From positions 1-64,000 of the forward strand of contig NZ_LROZ01000018.1 of assembly GCF_001549985.1 (NCBI RefSeq): a stretch of DNA of 64,000 nucleotides. Reading direction: 5' to 3'. Both the position numbers and the translations under genes were made by a program. This DNA is from Myroides odoratus (GTDB lineage Bacteria > Bacteroidota > Bacteroidia > Flavobacteriales > Flavobacteriaceae). This document shows, piece by piece, positions 46,115 to 55,827 of this stretch (position 1 is its first letter; each line of letters begins with the position of its first letter). The notes under the pieces are model-generated. The model was given only the letters and a program-made list of their open reading frames with translations. It did no database searches and was not told the DNA's origin.

Positions 46115-46861
46115 CTTTTTGACTAAAGGATGATTTAATCCTTTTACATTGTTATTGATGACTTCGTATGTTTTTAGGTGCTTAAACATTTCAGTTAAGT
46201 TCCTAAATCCATAATCTCGAGAGTCAAAACTAGGATCTAATTTTCGCAGGTTATTTCCAACAGTAGAAATATACGCTTCAACTTCCTCATCTACTGACAT
46301 ATCAAATGCTTTATCAATGAGGCGCATTTCTTTCTTCGTAATGGTCAGTGTATCGTTATCTTCTTCCTCACCCACCACTGGTTTTTTCTCTTGATTGGTA
46401 TTTTTTTCTGTTTTAGCCGCTTTAGGCATCAACGTTTCACAATAGGTGAAAATTTCACAAGACTGAACAAAGGCATTGGGTGTTTTCTTTTCTCCAATCC
46501 CCATCACAAAAATTCCTTCCTCTCGAATTCGCTTCGCTAAACCTGTATAATCACTATCACTAGAAACAATACAGAATCCATCAACCATTTTTGCATGTAA
46601 AATATCCATGGCATCAATAATTAAGGAACTATCTGTCGAATTCTTGCCTGAAGTATAATTAAATTTCTGAATGGGCGAAAAGGATAAATCATTGAGTAAA
46701 TCCTTCCAACTGTTCATTTGAGGGGTAGTCCAATCGCCATAAATACGACGAATAGTAACCTTACCATATTTAGATACCTCCGTTAAAATATTTTGTAATA
46801 ATTTGGCTTGTGCGTTATCTCCATCAACGAGTATCGCTATATTATTATTGTTTTTTTCCAT
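46109..46861 (-). CDS. NYN-domain putative RNase with LOTUS/OST-HTH domain
   Basis: A 250-residue soluble protein. The N-terminal NYN (PIN-like) nuclease fold (residues 8-145) has the acidic catalytic positions in IAILVDGDNAQAK, DSSLIIDAMDILHA and VSSDSDYTGLAKRI. After a Lys/Glu-rich linker, residues 175-245 form a winged LOTUS/OST-HTH domain (DKAFDMSVDEEVEAYISTVG, SFDSRDYGFRNLTEMFKHLK). This LabA/MARF1-like layout points to RNA cleavage or binding. LOTUS domains bind G-rich RNA in other systems. Substrate here is unknown. It is a single gene. Confidence 0.9.
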   Translation of the reverse strand: MEKNNNNIAILVDGDNAQAKLLQNILTEVSKYGKVTIRRIYGDWTTPQMNSWKDLLNDLSFSPIQKFNYTSGKNSTDSSLIIDAMDILHAKMVDGFCIVSSDSDYTGLAKRIREEGIFVMGIGEKKTPNAFVQSCEIFTYCETLMPKAAKTEKNTNQEKKPVVGEEEDNDTLTITKKEMRLIDKAFDMSVDEEVEAYISTVGNNLRKLDPSFDSRDYGFRNLTEMFKHLKTYEVINNNVKGLNHPLVKKK

Positions 46862-46942
46862 TTTTTATTGTATTCAAACTCAAGTAAGTAAAATACGAAA
46901 AAAAGAGGGGATAAACTTCAACTTTAATCTTTTTTTAGCATG

Positions 46943-47524
46943 TTACATATTTTCTTTATTAACGACCCATTTCCCCACTTTAGGCGCTTCATATACCTGC
47001 ATTTGGCGCAATAAATCTTCAATATCATCTGACACGATAATCATATTTTGATTTTCTTCTTTTAAGAAACCTTGTTTTACCATGGTAGCGATCATTTCTA
47101 ACAGAGGATTATAAAATCCATCTACATTAAATAAGGCAATTGGCTTTTTATGTAATCCCAATTGTCCCCAAGTTAATACTTCAAAAAATTCTTCCAGTGT
47201 ACCATATCCTCCAGGTAAAGCAATAATTCCATCGGATAATTCATCCATTTTTGCTTTGCGTTCGTGCATCGTTTCTACAAAAATAAGTTCACTCAAGCGA
47301 GTATGCCCTAATTCAACATCAGCTAAAAAATGAGGTAGAACTCCGATAACTTCTCCACCATGTGCTAATGCACCATCAGCAATGACTCCCATTAAACCAA
47401 CCTTAGCCCCTCCATAAACAACACCTATTTGGTGTTGAGCTAATGCAGTTCCTAAAGCAAGGGCTTGTTGCACGTACATTTCTTTATTCCCTGCGCTTGA
47501 ACCGCAAAATACTGTGTATCTCAT
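46943..47524 (-). CDS. LOG-family protein (TIGR00730, cytokinin nucleoside monophosphate hydrolase type)
   Basis: A 193-residue Rossmann-fold protein with GGAKVGLMGVIADGALAHGG and the PGGYGTLEEFFEVLTW hallmark, plus ERKAKMDELSDGIIALPGG. In plants and bacteria LOG enzymes release ribose 5-phosphate from nucleoside monophosphates; the physiological substrate here is unknown. The frame extends to 47539, but the Met at 47524 (MRYTVFCGSSAG) fits the family. It is 81 bp upstream of the NYN gene. Confidence 0.9.
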   Translation of the reverse strand: MRYTVFCGSSAGNKEMYVQQALALGTALAQHQIGVVYGGAKVGLMGVIADGALAHGGEVIGVLPHFLADVELGHTRLSELIFVETMHERKAKMDELSDGIIALPGGYGTLEEFFEVLTWGQLGLHKKPIALFNVDGFYNPLLEMIATMVKQGFLKEENQNMIIVSDDIEDLLRQMQVYEAPKVGKWVVNKENM

Positions 47525-47681
47525 AAATTTATAATTCATCTAAATAACATCTAAATAACTAAAAAACAAATAGTTACCACACAAATGTTTGATTATTTAA
47601 TTTTTTACCTTTTTTATCGTGTAACAAAAGTAACGTTTCTCAGTCTATTAGAGTAGACGAAAACTTAATTCAACTAATCCA

Positions 47682-50075
47682 ATGAATTCAAAACTATCTT
47701 TATTGTTCTTTTTACTCTCCCTTTGTGGTGTTTATGCCCAAGGTTCAGTAAAAATAACGGGGCGTGTACTTGATAAAAAACTCAATGAAGCGATTCCCTA
47801 TGCAACGATTACCTTAAAAAAAGGAGATACTGTTATCACAGGTGGAATGACCACCGATACTGGTACGTTCTCCATTACTGCTGCTGCAGATACGTATAAC
47901 TTAGATATTCAGTTTATTGGTTATACGCCTTATCACAAAGAAATTGCATTGAAAAATGCGACTGATCTAGGAACGATTTATCTTGAAGCTGAATCTACTA
48001 CTTTAGCGGATGTAAACATTGTCGCTGAACGCTCTACGATTGAACAAAAAATCGATAGAAAAGTAATTACTGTTGGAAAAGACTTAACAACAGTAGGGGC
48101 AACTGCATCGGATATCATGAACAATATTCCTTCTGTTAACGTAGACAAAGATGGTAAAATCTCTTTAAGAGGAAATGAAAATGTGCGAATCTTATTGGAC
48201 GGTAGACCAACAAATATGTCAGCTGAACAATTGTTGAAACAAATTCCATCGACTTCAATTAAAAGCATCGAATTGATTACCAATCCAAGTGCAAAATACA
48301 ATCCAGAAGGTATGTCGGGAATCATCAACATTGTGTTACACAAAAACACAGCGGATGGATTCAATGGTTCAGTAGATAGTGGAGTTACTATTGCTAAAAA
48401 CATCCAATCGACAACTTCATTAAACCTAAACTACAGACAAGGAAAATTAAACTTCTTTGGAAATGCTAGTTATTCAGATGGTAAATCAAAGAATGATGGA
48501 TCTATGTTTCGTGAAGATATTTTATCTCCTACAACCATTGACATGTTGAGCCACAACAAAAACATCTTGTATAAAGTAGGGGTTGATTACTATATTAATG
48601 ACAATAATACCTTGTCTTTTTATACTAATCAAAGTACAAACAAAAGTAATTTAGATTTAAAAACCACAACGCTTTATCCGGATCACTCGTTTGAAGATAT
48701 TTTTCAAAAAACAAAATACGACAACAAAAATACATTTAGTACCTATAACCTAGCTTACAAACATTTGTTTGAGAAAAAAGGACATACGTTAGATATTGAG
48801 GTAAACCACAACATCAACAAAGCGGATATGGACGGGGACTACCTAACAAAATTAGGTATCGCTAGTGATTTGTTGTACCAAGATGGAAATAACGATAAGA
48901 ATACCTTATCTACGGTAAACATTGATTATGTTAATCCATTAAATGACCATACGAAATTAGAATTAGGAGCAGAAGGTAGAATTTCAAGAGCTGATAATAA
49001 TTTTAGTTCAAACAATCCGTTAATTCCTTCGAATCAAACCGCTATTGCCAATAAGTATGATCAAGATATTTTTTCTGCATATGCTACATTTGGTCAGACT
49101 TTAGGGAAATTCAACTACCAAGTAGGAACGAGAGTAGAGACTTACAAAGTGGATTCTAAACTAGATGGTACTTCTACTTTTAAAGATGATTATGTGACGC
49201 TTTATCCTTCTGTTTATGTTGGATATAACTTAACAGAAAGCGATATGTTTAACGTAAGTTATAGCCGTCGTGTAGATCGTCCAAGTGTAAGACAAACTAG
49301 CCCTGTTCGTCAGTTTTCAACACCGTTGATGACGATGGTTGGTAATCCAGAATTAAAACCACAGTTTACAAACTCTGTAGAATTAAACTATACTCGATTA
49401 TTTGCAAAGAGAAGTAGCATTACAGCTGGTGTTTACTACAGACGCATTAACCATGAGATCAATCACGTGATTTACGATGATCCAGAAAATGACAATCCAA
49501 ATGCTTTATTGATGACTTTTGACAACTATAAATCAAATGATGCATACGGATTTGAAGTTTCAGCTAATATTATTGTTACTCCTTGGTGGGACATGCAACC
49601 TGCCATTGATTTCTCTAGTATTAAACAAACAGGATTTGTTTCTCAATTGGATGCAACAGGAAGCATGCAAACGGTACTACGCGATATTACAGCCAATGCC
49701 TTCAATGCGCGTTTAAACAGTAATTTCAAAGCGACAAAGAACTTGCGTTTTAACTTATTTGGATTCTATAGAGGTGCTGTAGATGGGATTACCTCTGATG
49801 CTCAAGAAATGTACAAAATTGACGCTGGAGCTCGTTATGCTTTACTCAACAACAAATTGGGAATTAGCGTAAGATTCAATGATATTTTCAATACGATGTC
49901 GTACAAATTCAAAACAAAATACCCTTATCCTTCAACAGGTGAATTCACTTGGGAAAGTCAATCAGTGTATATTGGTGTAAACTATACCTTTGGCGGTGGA
50001 AAGGGTCGTTCATTACAAAGAAAATATAGAGATAGTAACACAAAACAAAGTGGTGGATCAGGAGGACTGTTCTAA
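47682..50075 (+). CDS. TonB-dependent receptor-like outer membrane beta-barrel protein
   Basis: A 797-residue protein: a signal peptide (LSLLFFLLSLCGVYAQ), a carboxypeptidase-D-regulatory domain (about 22-105, SVKITGRVLDKKLNEAIPYA), a plug-like domain (IMNNIPSVNVDKDGKISLRG, RILLDGRPTNMS) and a large barrel of the outer membrane beta-barrel 3 type, with RVDRPSVRQTSPVRQFSTPL near the middle. It lacks an adjacent SusD or DUF4249 partner. Its ligand is unknown; such proteins often handle metal complexes or peptides. Confidence 0.9.
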   Translation: MNSKLSLLFFLLSLCGVYAQGSVKITGRVLDKKLNEAIPYATITLKKGDTVITGGMTTDTGTFSITAAADTYNLDIQFIGYTPYHKEIALKNATDLGTIYLEAESTTLADVNIVAERSTIEQKIDRKVITVGKDLTTVGATASDIMNNIPSVNVDKDGKISLRGNENVRILLDGRPTNMSAEQLLKQIPSTSIKSIELITNPSAKYNPEGMSGIINIVLHKNTADGFNGSVDSGVTIAKNIQSTTSLNLNYRQGKLNFFGNASYSDGKSKNDGSMFREDILSPTTIDMLSHNKNILYKVGVDYYINDNNTLSFYTNQSTNKSNLDLKTTTLYPDHSFEDIFQKTKYDNKNTFSTYNLAYKHLFEKKGHTLDIEVNHNINKADMDGDYLTKLGIASDLLYQDGNNDKNTLSTVNIDYVNPLNDHTKLELGAEGRISRADNNFSSNNPLIPSNQTAIANKYDQDIFSAYATFGQTLGKFNYQVGTRVETYKVDSKLDGTSTFKDDYVTLYPSVYVGYNLTESDMFNVSYSRRVDRPSVRQTSPVRQFSTPLMTMVGNPELKPQFTNSVELNYTRLFAKRSSITAGVYYRRINHEINHVIYDDPENDNPNALLMTFDNYKSNDAYGFEVSANIIVTPWWDMQPAIDFSSIKQTGFVSQLDATGSMQTVLRDITANAFNARLNSNFKATKNLRFNLFGFYRGAVDGITSDAQEMYKIDAGARYALLNNKLGISVRFNDIFNTMSYKFKTKYPYPSTGEFTWESQSVYIGVNYTFGGGKGRSLQRKYRDSNTKQSGGSGGLF

Positions 50076-50109
50076 ATTTCTATAAGAAACTTCAATTATT
50101 ACGCGAAAG

Positions 50110-50140
50110 AGGGTTCCTTGAAAAAGGGATCCTTTTTTTT
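50110..50140 (+). terminator. Terminator of the second TonB receptor gene
   Basis: AGGGTTCC pairs with GGGATCCT through two G-T wobbles around an 8-nt loop, followed by eight T. Confidence 0.65.
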
Positions 50141-50218
50141 GTTCTTCGCTTTTTTTGCTTTTTTGTATTTTGTTTTTTGTGCTTACGCATTGTCATGTGC
50201 CGCTACAATCCTCACCAT

Positions 50219-51700
50219 TTACAACAACGGAGATAATAATCGCAAAAAGCTATTTTTCAATCGGTGCCATTTGGAGCGTTTATTCCAGCGTTCCAATTTC
50301 AATTGAATTGAATTTTTACAATCCTCTTCAAACATGGCGCGCATTTGATTGGCGAAATCCATATCGTAAAGAACTACATTGACTTCAAAGTTTAAATCAA
50401 AACTACGGTGATCTAAATTACACGTACCTACGGAACTGATACCAGAATCCGTAACCCATGTTTTAGCGTGAATAAACCCTTTTTTATATAAATAAATTTC
50501 AACTCCCGATTCTAATAGTTCTTGGAAATAGGATTCAGAAGCTAACTTAACCGTTAAGGAATCTGTAATTCCCGGCAATAAAAGCTTTACTTTTTTCCCA
50601 CTAAGCACTGCCATTTTAATCGCTAACTGAAGGGATTCATCTGGGATATAGTAGGGCGTTGTAATGCATATTTCATGATTAGTAGCCTGTATAGCTTGTA
50701 AAACGCTAAACAAAATAGAAGGCACATCCGAATCTGGTCCAGAAGCAATGATTTGCAAGGGCAATATGTTTTGTTTTCCCATGTGAATCTTCGGAAAATA
50801 ATCGGCAGAGAAATAAATATTCTCTTTACTACAGAAATTCCAATCCGTCAAAAATACGTGTTGTAAACCATAGGCTCCACTTCCTTCAATTCGAATATGG
50901 GTATCTCGCCAGAAGAAATCATTTTCCGCTTTTCTGCTGTTATCATAGCGATCCGATATATTAATTCCTCCAGTATAAGCAATTTGTCCGTCTATGACCA
51001 CTATTTTACGGTGATTGCGGTAGTTTAATCGATTGGCTAGTGCCAGTAGGATAATTTTATTAAAGGCAAAAGCTTGTACTCCATTTGCGCGAAGTTCTTT
51101 CACAATATTCTTGCGTATACTTCGACTACCAAAATCATCATAAATAAAACGTACCTCTACACCTTCTTGTGCTTTTATTTTTAGTAAATCAGCAATTTCT
51201 TTTCCTATTTCATTATTTTCATAGATATAGTATTCAATATGAATATGGTGTTTCGCTTCTTTAATATCTTGTAGTAAACGGGGGAAAAAAGTTTCTCCAT
51301 TCTGTAAGAGCTCCACATCATTATCAACCAAAAGTGGACCTTCCCCTACCATGGCATTAGAGAGCAATTGAACCAACGAACGATGTTGGTCAACAATTGG
51401 ATGTCCTTGTTGCTTTAAATCGAGGTGTATTTCGCTAATACGCTTGTAGAATCGCTCCGCATAGTTGTCATTGGCAATTAATTTTTTAGAATACATCTTT
51501 CGTCGTCGGTAATTGATACCAAAAGAAAAATAGAAAATAATTCCAAATATCGGAACAAAGAACACCAGCAACAGATAGGCTAATGTTTTGGAAATCGAAT
51601 CGGTATCATAAATAATTCGAATAGACACAAGAATTGCAATGATAAAGTACACGACTTCCCAATAAATAATCCACTCTGATTCGAAAAATAATGACATCAT
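50219..51700 (-). CDS. cls: Cardiolipin synthase
   Basis: A 493-residue phospholipase-D superfamily enzyme that joins two phosphatidylglycerols into cardiolipin. Two N-terminal membrane helices (about 10-28 and 35-60) precede two HKD motifs: NYRNHRKIVVIDGQIAYTGG and FIHAKTWVTDSGISSVGTCN followed by DHRSFDLNFEVN. Both catalytic His-Lys-Asp sets are intact. Starts at 51700 and 51697 are adjacent. It is convergent with the receptor gene. Confidence 0.94.
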   Translation of the reverse strand: MMSLFFESEWIIYWEVVYFIIAILVSIRIIYDTDSISKTLAYLLLVFFVPIFGIIFYFSFGINYRRRKMYSKKLIANDNYAERFYKRISEIHLDLKQQGHPIVDQHRSLVQLLSNAMVGEGPLLVDNDVELLQNGETFFPRLLQDIKEAKHHIHIEYYIYENNEIGKEIADLLKIKAQEGVEVRFIYDDFGSRSIRKNIVKELRANGVQAFAFNKIILLALANRLNYRNHRKIVVIDGQIAYTGGINISDRYDNSRKAENDFFWRDTHIRIEGSGAYGLQHVFLTDWNFCSKENIYFSADYFPKIHMGKQNILPLQIIASGPDSDVPSILFSVLQAIQATNHEICITTPYYIPDESLQLAIKMAVLSGKKVKLLLPGITDSLTVKLASESYFQELLESGVEIYLYKKGFIHAKTWVTDSGISSVGTCNLDHRSFDLNFEVNVVLYDMDFANQMRAMFEEDCKNSIQLKLERWNKRSKWHRLKNSFLRLLSPLL

Positions 51701-52004
51701 AATTTGAATGCTTTACGATGAAGTAAAAGTAGTTGCCCAAAAAGTAAACCTAAATTTAAACATTCTTTTTCTAAATTCCACTATATCTCAGTTCAAAACA
51801 CCTTGCTCCCAAGAACAGCAGTTCTTTTGCTTGTTACATTTACTTGTTCCAGTTCATATGAAAGGCTAAATTGCCGGAATAAAACCCTTCGAAATAAACG
51901 AAAGCTTTCTTCTTACAGTCATTTCATTTTATTCAATCATTCCTTTATTTAGTTATTTCACAAGAACTAAAACAAATCTATCGGGTTCATTATTCTACTA
52001 ATTC
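51701..52004. other. Gene-free spacer upstream of cls
   Basis: A 304-bp AT-rich interval between two leftward genes. I see no gene, strong hairpin or consensus promoter in it. Confidence 0.55.
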
Positions 52005-52856
52005 TTACAGCAATCGTTCAACTAATATCCCCATATATTTAGTAAATCCTACATTGAATCCAGAACAAGTAACTCGGTACATTTCACCTGTATCTCCTAT
52101 TGTTATAATACTTACTTGGCTTAAAAGATTATAATAAGACATAACGGGGTTCGATTTAGCACCAGGATCTTGATGCGAAAATGTCCACCTATGTGCCTGA
52201 ACATATCTAGTATCAATAACATTAGTATAACCTCTCTTATTGCTAGAAGTCGTATACGTCAAACTTGTACTACAAGCTATATTCACCCCCCTAGCTGACT
52301 TGATTTGCAAATAGACATCCCCAACCGCTCCTACTTTAAGAAGTCGAAAACTAAAATCTCCAATCCTGACCGTCGTTTTCCCTTCTAAATTATCATCTAC
52401 CTTCGTATACTTTCTTACATAAGAAGGATAATCATATACGACCCAATCATTGTTTTGATCAGCAACAACAGACAAGTGTTGTCCTGGGTAAAGAAAATAG
52501 GAAGAAGTATCAGAGACTTTCAATCCACCAAATTTTAAAGCTTTTCCTCCTTGCGTTCTTACCTGTAATACGAGATTCTCCGTTAAATTTTTAATGTTAT
52601 ACATTCTTCCAAATGCATCATCCATTTGATATCGGTACAGAGGCAGATAGAACACGCCATCTTGATTCGAACGACTAGTAAAACCAACATTACAATCATC
52701 CTGCTTAAGATAGTAAGTTGTATTTGTTATTTCGCGATAATTAGCAGAAACAGATCCTTGTATCGTTAATGTACTAGTAATATCAGTAGTATTTATACCA
52801 ATTTGTGCATAGCCTAAACTACAAGCACTCATAAAAATAATCCATAATTTTTTCAT
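52005..52856 (-). CDS. Secreted protein of unknown function (IGINT-type)
   Basis: A 283-residue protein with signal peptide MKKLWIIFMSACSLGYA and mature start QIGINTTDITSTLTIQGSVS. This IGINT-start followed by a Thr-rich beta segment occurs at the front of many secreted flavobacterial surface proteins and tail-like modules. The remainder is beta-rich (VLQVRTQGGKALKFGGLKVS, YLQIKSARGVNIACSTSL). There is no C-terminal sorting motif. I cannot assign a role. It stands upstream of cls but is too far away to imply linkage. Confidence 0.75.
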   Translation of the reverse strand: MKKLWIIFMSACSLGYAQIGINTTDITSTLTIQGSVSANYREITNTTYYLKQDDCNVGFTSRSNQDGVFYLPLYRYQMDDAFGRMYNIKNLTENLVLQVRTQGGKALKFGGLKVSDTSSYFLYPGQHLSVVADQNNDWVVYDYPSYVRKYTKVDDNLEGKTTVRIGDFSFRLLKVGAVGDVYLQIKSARGVNIACSTSLTYTTSSNKRGYTNVIDTRYVQAHRWTFSHQDPGAKSNPVMSYYNLLSQVSIITIGDTGEMYRVTCSGFNVGFTKYMGILVERLL

Positions 52857-52992
52857 GTGTCATTCATTTAAAGCACAAATAAATTGACAAAAGAAAAAAA
52901 AGGGGATTCAAAAAATCAAAAAATGACAATCAATCTTAATTGTATCTTTTTACAATGGGTAAAACAGCTCCCCCTAAACGCTAGTAAACAAA

Positions 52993-53023
52993 AAAAGAGT
53001 AGTTATCTACTAACTACTCTTTT
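52993..53023 (-). terminator. Terminator of the SGNH esterase pair
   Basis: AAAAGAGTAGTTA pairs with TAACTACTCTTTT around TCTAC; read leftward it enters a T-rich run, 14 nt past the stop codon. Confidence 0.85.
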
Positions 53024-53037
53024 GTACACTTTTGTTT

Positions 53038-54132
53038 TTAGCGATAAAAACGATAAATATGCGTAAAATTAGTAGCATCCGTTATTTTTAACTGATAAGC
53101 TTGATCGCTCAAAGGCAAAGTATCTACCTCTAAGGAGAAGCTATTGTTCACAATTGTATCCACTGTTAATACAGGAATATTATTGCCATTATAAACAACA
53201 GCAGATTGTATATTTTTATTTGCAATAACCTCAATTTTATCTACGGGTATAGCTTTTGAATCATCTTGTTTATATACAAATTCATGATACCTTGTAATGG
53301 ATACTTTAAATTTTACCTGCTTCAATTCAATAAATGCATTAAAGTATCTTTTTCCCATCTCTCTTTGTCCAGCTGCATCAAAATGAATTTCATCATAGGC
53401 ATTATTTGGTTTATCGATAACTGTAGGAAATTCTGGGTCGGCATAACTAGTATTATTCACTCGATTAGGTGTATCTTTAATAATTGCTTGTTGTACGCCT
53501 CTACGAGCATCTCTACTTACCCAATACGGAACCATTCCGCCTAAAACAAAAGGAATCTCTTGCATATTTTGTTGATGAATATCACTTCTCATATCAGCAA
53601 TCATGGTATCCAATGTCTCTTGATAGGGAGCCCATCCAACATTTGCTTCTCCATGATGCCATAGAATCGCTACGACTCTACTTCCCTGGATATTATCTAA
53701 TACATAGTTTACGCGTTCTATTGCATCTGTATAAAGATTTCCTCCTTTTTTCCAATTTAAAATACTGCTACCTGAATATCCTGCAGGAATAATTAACACT
53801 TTTCTACTGGAATTTGTCAGAATTTGTGTAGCATATAAGTTAGAAAACGTAATTGCAAAACTATTTCGATCGGTACTTTTCGTCCAAAAATCTAATGCTG
53901 GTTTTGCTTTATCTATGCGATAATCTAATCCACTTTGTCTGTGTATAGCGTATACTTTAGCATGAACGGTATCCAACTGTACATCTAAAGGGTATCCATA
54001 ATGTGTATTGGATTGCCCTGCTACTAAGATCACGTCATATCCTTCACTTGTCTCTAAACAAGGATCTACATTTTGTTGAGCAACAGAAACGTTGACAAAA
54101 AATAAAGCTACAAAAAGGTATAAATATCTCAT
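53038..54132 (-). CDS. Secreted SGNH/SASA-type carbohydrate esterase (copy 1)
   Basis: A 364-residue secreted protein with signal peptide MRYLYLFVALFFVNVSVA. The SASA/SGNH hydrolase fold shows the Ser nucleophile in DVILVAGQSNTHYGY, the oxyanion Gly in PAGYSGSSILNW, the conserved WHHGEANVGW and the Asp-His pair in DEIHFDAAGQREMG. Its closest relative is the adjacent upstream gene, sharing well over half of the catalytic-domain residues. The C-terminal 90 residues differ completely and lack the usual type IX sorting motif. Deacetylation of a glycan is likely; the substrate is unknown. Confidence 0.88.
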   Translation of the reverse strand: MRYLYLFVALFFVNVSVAQQNVDPCLETSEGYDVILVAGQSNTHYGYPLDVQLDTVHAKVYAIHRQSGLDYRIDKAKPALDFWTKSTDRNSFAITFSNLYATQILTNSSRKVLIIPAGYSGSSILNWKKGGNLYTDAIERVNYVLDNIQGSRVVAILWHHGEANVGWAPYQETLDTMIADMRSDIHQQNMQEIPFVLGGMVPYWVSRDARRGVQQAIIKDTPNRVNNTSYADPEFPTVIDKPNNAYDEIHFDAAGQREMGKRYFNAFIELKQVKFKVSITRYHEFVYKQDDSKAIPVDKIEVIANKNIQSAVVYNGNNIPVLTVDTIVNNSFSLEVDTLPLSDQAYQLKITDATNFTHIYRFYR

Positions 54133-54137
54133 CTCAA

Positions 54138-55262
54138 TTATTTTTTAATTATTTTTATCTGTTCTACTGTACGATCTTCCAATGTAACACGCGCTACATA
54201 CAGCCCAACAGGCAGATTTGCTATTGCAATAGTTACCTCAGCTTGATTGTATGAATGCTTAAACACAAGAGATTGACTGTGATTATAAATTTCCACCTGT
54301 TTAATCTTTTGAATCGATACAAGATTCACAAAATCTGTAGCTGGATTAGGATACAACCGAGTTGCATTCGATTCAATATCAATCGGTTGCTCTATTGAAG
54401 CTAAAGTCTGAATAGCATGGGGTTCGCTGTTCAAATTAGCTAACGTTTGATACGCTGTAAAATAACGGAATCCCATTTCTCTTTGTCCAGCTGAATCAAA
54501 GTGGATATCATCAAAACCATTATTTGGTTTATCTATTAAAGTTGGGAATTCTGGATCGGCATAACTAGTATTACGCACTCGATTAGGTGTATCTTTAATA
54601 ATTGCTTGTTGTACACCTCTATTAGCATCTCGACTTACCCAATACGGAACCATTCCACCTACAATAAAGGGAATATCTTGTCCGTCTACTTGATGAACCT
54701 CATTTCTCATATCCGTAATCATACTATCAAGCGTTGTTTGGTAGGGGTTCCATCCAACATTCGCTTCTCCTTGATGCCATAGTATTGCCACTAACTTACT
54801 TCCTGGAACATTATCCAAAACATAATTTACGCGTTCCATCGCATCCTTGTAAAATAGCTTACCTTGAGTCCAATCTGTAATACTACTCCCCGCATATCCA
54901 CATGGAATAATAAGTACTTTCCGGTTATTATCTTTCAAATATGTATTGATATACAGATTTGAAAACGTAGTGGCAAAGCTATTTCGATTGGTTTGTCGAG
55001 TCCAAAAATCAAGAACTGGTCCCGCTGGATGAATTCTAAAATTTTTGCTATCATGTCGTTTTAACTCATATACACGAGGATTCACCGTATCCAATTGTGC
55101 ATTAAGTGGGTATCCATAATGTGTATTAGATTGACCAGCAACTAATATGACATCATACGATAGTTCATTAGCATCAAACGCACAGGTTGTGTCTTGAGCT
55201 TGGAGTGCATGGCTTCCTAACAAGAGTAGAAAGGCACATAAAAACGTTAGTTTTCTTCTCAT
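54138..55262 (-). CDS. Secreted SGNH/SASA-type carbohydrate esterase with T9SS sorting domain (copy 2)
   Basis: A 374-residue paralogue. The signal peptide ends near HALQAQ, the catalytic core has GQSNTHYGYPL, CGYAGSSITDW, WHQGEANVGWNP and DDIHFDSAGQREMG. The last 75 residues form a canonical type A T9SS sorting domain (LYPNPATDFVNL, LPVGLYVARV, IKIIKK), so it should be secreted to the surface. It is 5 bp upstream of copy 1 and shares its transcript. The pair is a local duplication with divergent tails. Confidence 0.92.
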   Translation of the reverse strand: MRRKLTFLCAFLLLLGSHALQAQDTTCAFDANELSYDVILVAGQSNTHYGYPLNAQLDTVNPRVYELKRHDSKNFRIHPAGPVLDFWTRQTNRNSFATTFSNLYINTYLKDNNRKVLIIPCGYAGSSITDWTQGKLFYKDAMERVNYVLDNVPGSKLVAILWHQGEANVGWNPYQTTLDSMITDMRNEVHQVDGQDIPFIVGGMVPYWVSRDANRGVQQAIIKDTPNRVRNTSYADPEFPTLIDKPNNGFDDIHFDSAGQREMGFRYFTAYQTLANLNSEPHAIQTLASIEQPIDIESNATRLYPNPATDFVNLVSIQKIKQVEIYNHSQSLVFKHSYNQAEVTIAIANLPVGLYVARVTLEDRTVEQIKIIKK

Positions 55263-55739
55263 TATTTTATATTTTAAATTATTTTAAATATAAAAATAGT
55301 GCATTTTTATAAAATTTAACAATTTTAAAAATAAAATAATTACATTTTATTTTAAATTAAAACACTATTCTCAAAAAGAGATCTCGAAAGTAACAAAAAG
55401 TGGCAAAAATTGTTTCTATTTTCAAAATTGAAAACACAGAGAATTCTTTTATACGAAAGAAATAAAGTCCTTCTACAACATGATACACACGGCTAGCTTA
55501 AACGACTTAAATGAAAAAGTGCTCTACTACTAGTACATCATATCACCCAAAAATTAAATAGTTTAGGTGGATGCTAAGAGAAATTACAAATTAGTCGTTC
55601 TTTTTTTGTCAATGGACAAAACTTTTTACGCTGCAAGTAAAAGAGGACTTATAGGATACAATCGTTCTACTTCCTTCGTCAGGATGACAAAAATGGAAGA
55701 GATTTTTTTATTTTTCAGGGTGACAAACGAATCGAACAC
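55263..55739. other. Gene-free spacer with CAGG(A/G)TGACAAA repeats
   Basis: An AT-rich spacer upstream of the esterases. CAGGATGACAAA (55680-55691) and CAGGGTGACAAA (55716-55727) recur 36 bp apart. No gene is visible. Confidence 0.6.
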
Positions 55740-55774
55740 TTAAGGATAAAAAAAAACGTTTTTTTTATCCTTAA
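55740..55774. repeat. Near-perfect 35-bp inverted repeat
   Basis: TTAAGGAT, nine A, CG, eight T and ATCCTTAA form a long self-complementary block just past the tRNA terminator. It could back up termination or be a cruciform. Confidence 0.8.
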
Positions 55775-55796
55775 AAATAGAAAGGGGATAAAACAA

Positions 55797-55826
55797 AAAA
55801 GCCTCCTAATAAATTAGGAGGCTTTT
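55797..55826 (-). terminator. Terminator of the tRNA-Thr array
   Basis: AAAAGCCTCCTAAT pairs perfectly with ATTAGGAGGCTTTT with a 2-nt apex. It lies immediately after the last tRNA in the direction of transcription. Confidence 0.85.
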
Positions 55827-55827
55827 G

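Noticed and set aside
50076..50218. Small frames between the second receptor and cls
   Set aside because: Phe/Cys-rich translations of T-rich terminator DNA; no coding signature.
55263..55827. Insertion sequence next to the tRNA array
   Set aside because: No transposase frame or terminal repeats with target duplication are visible.
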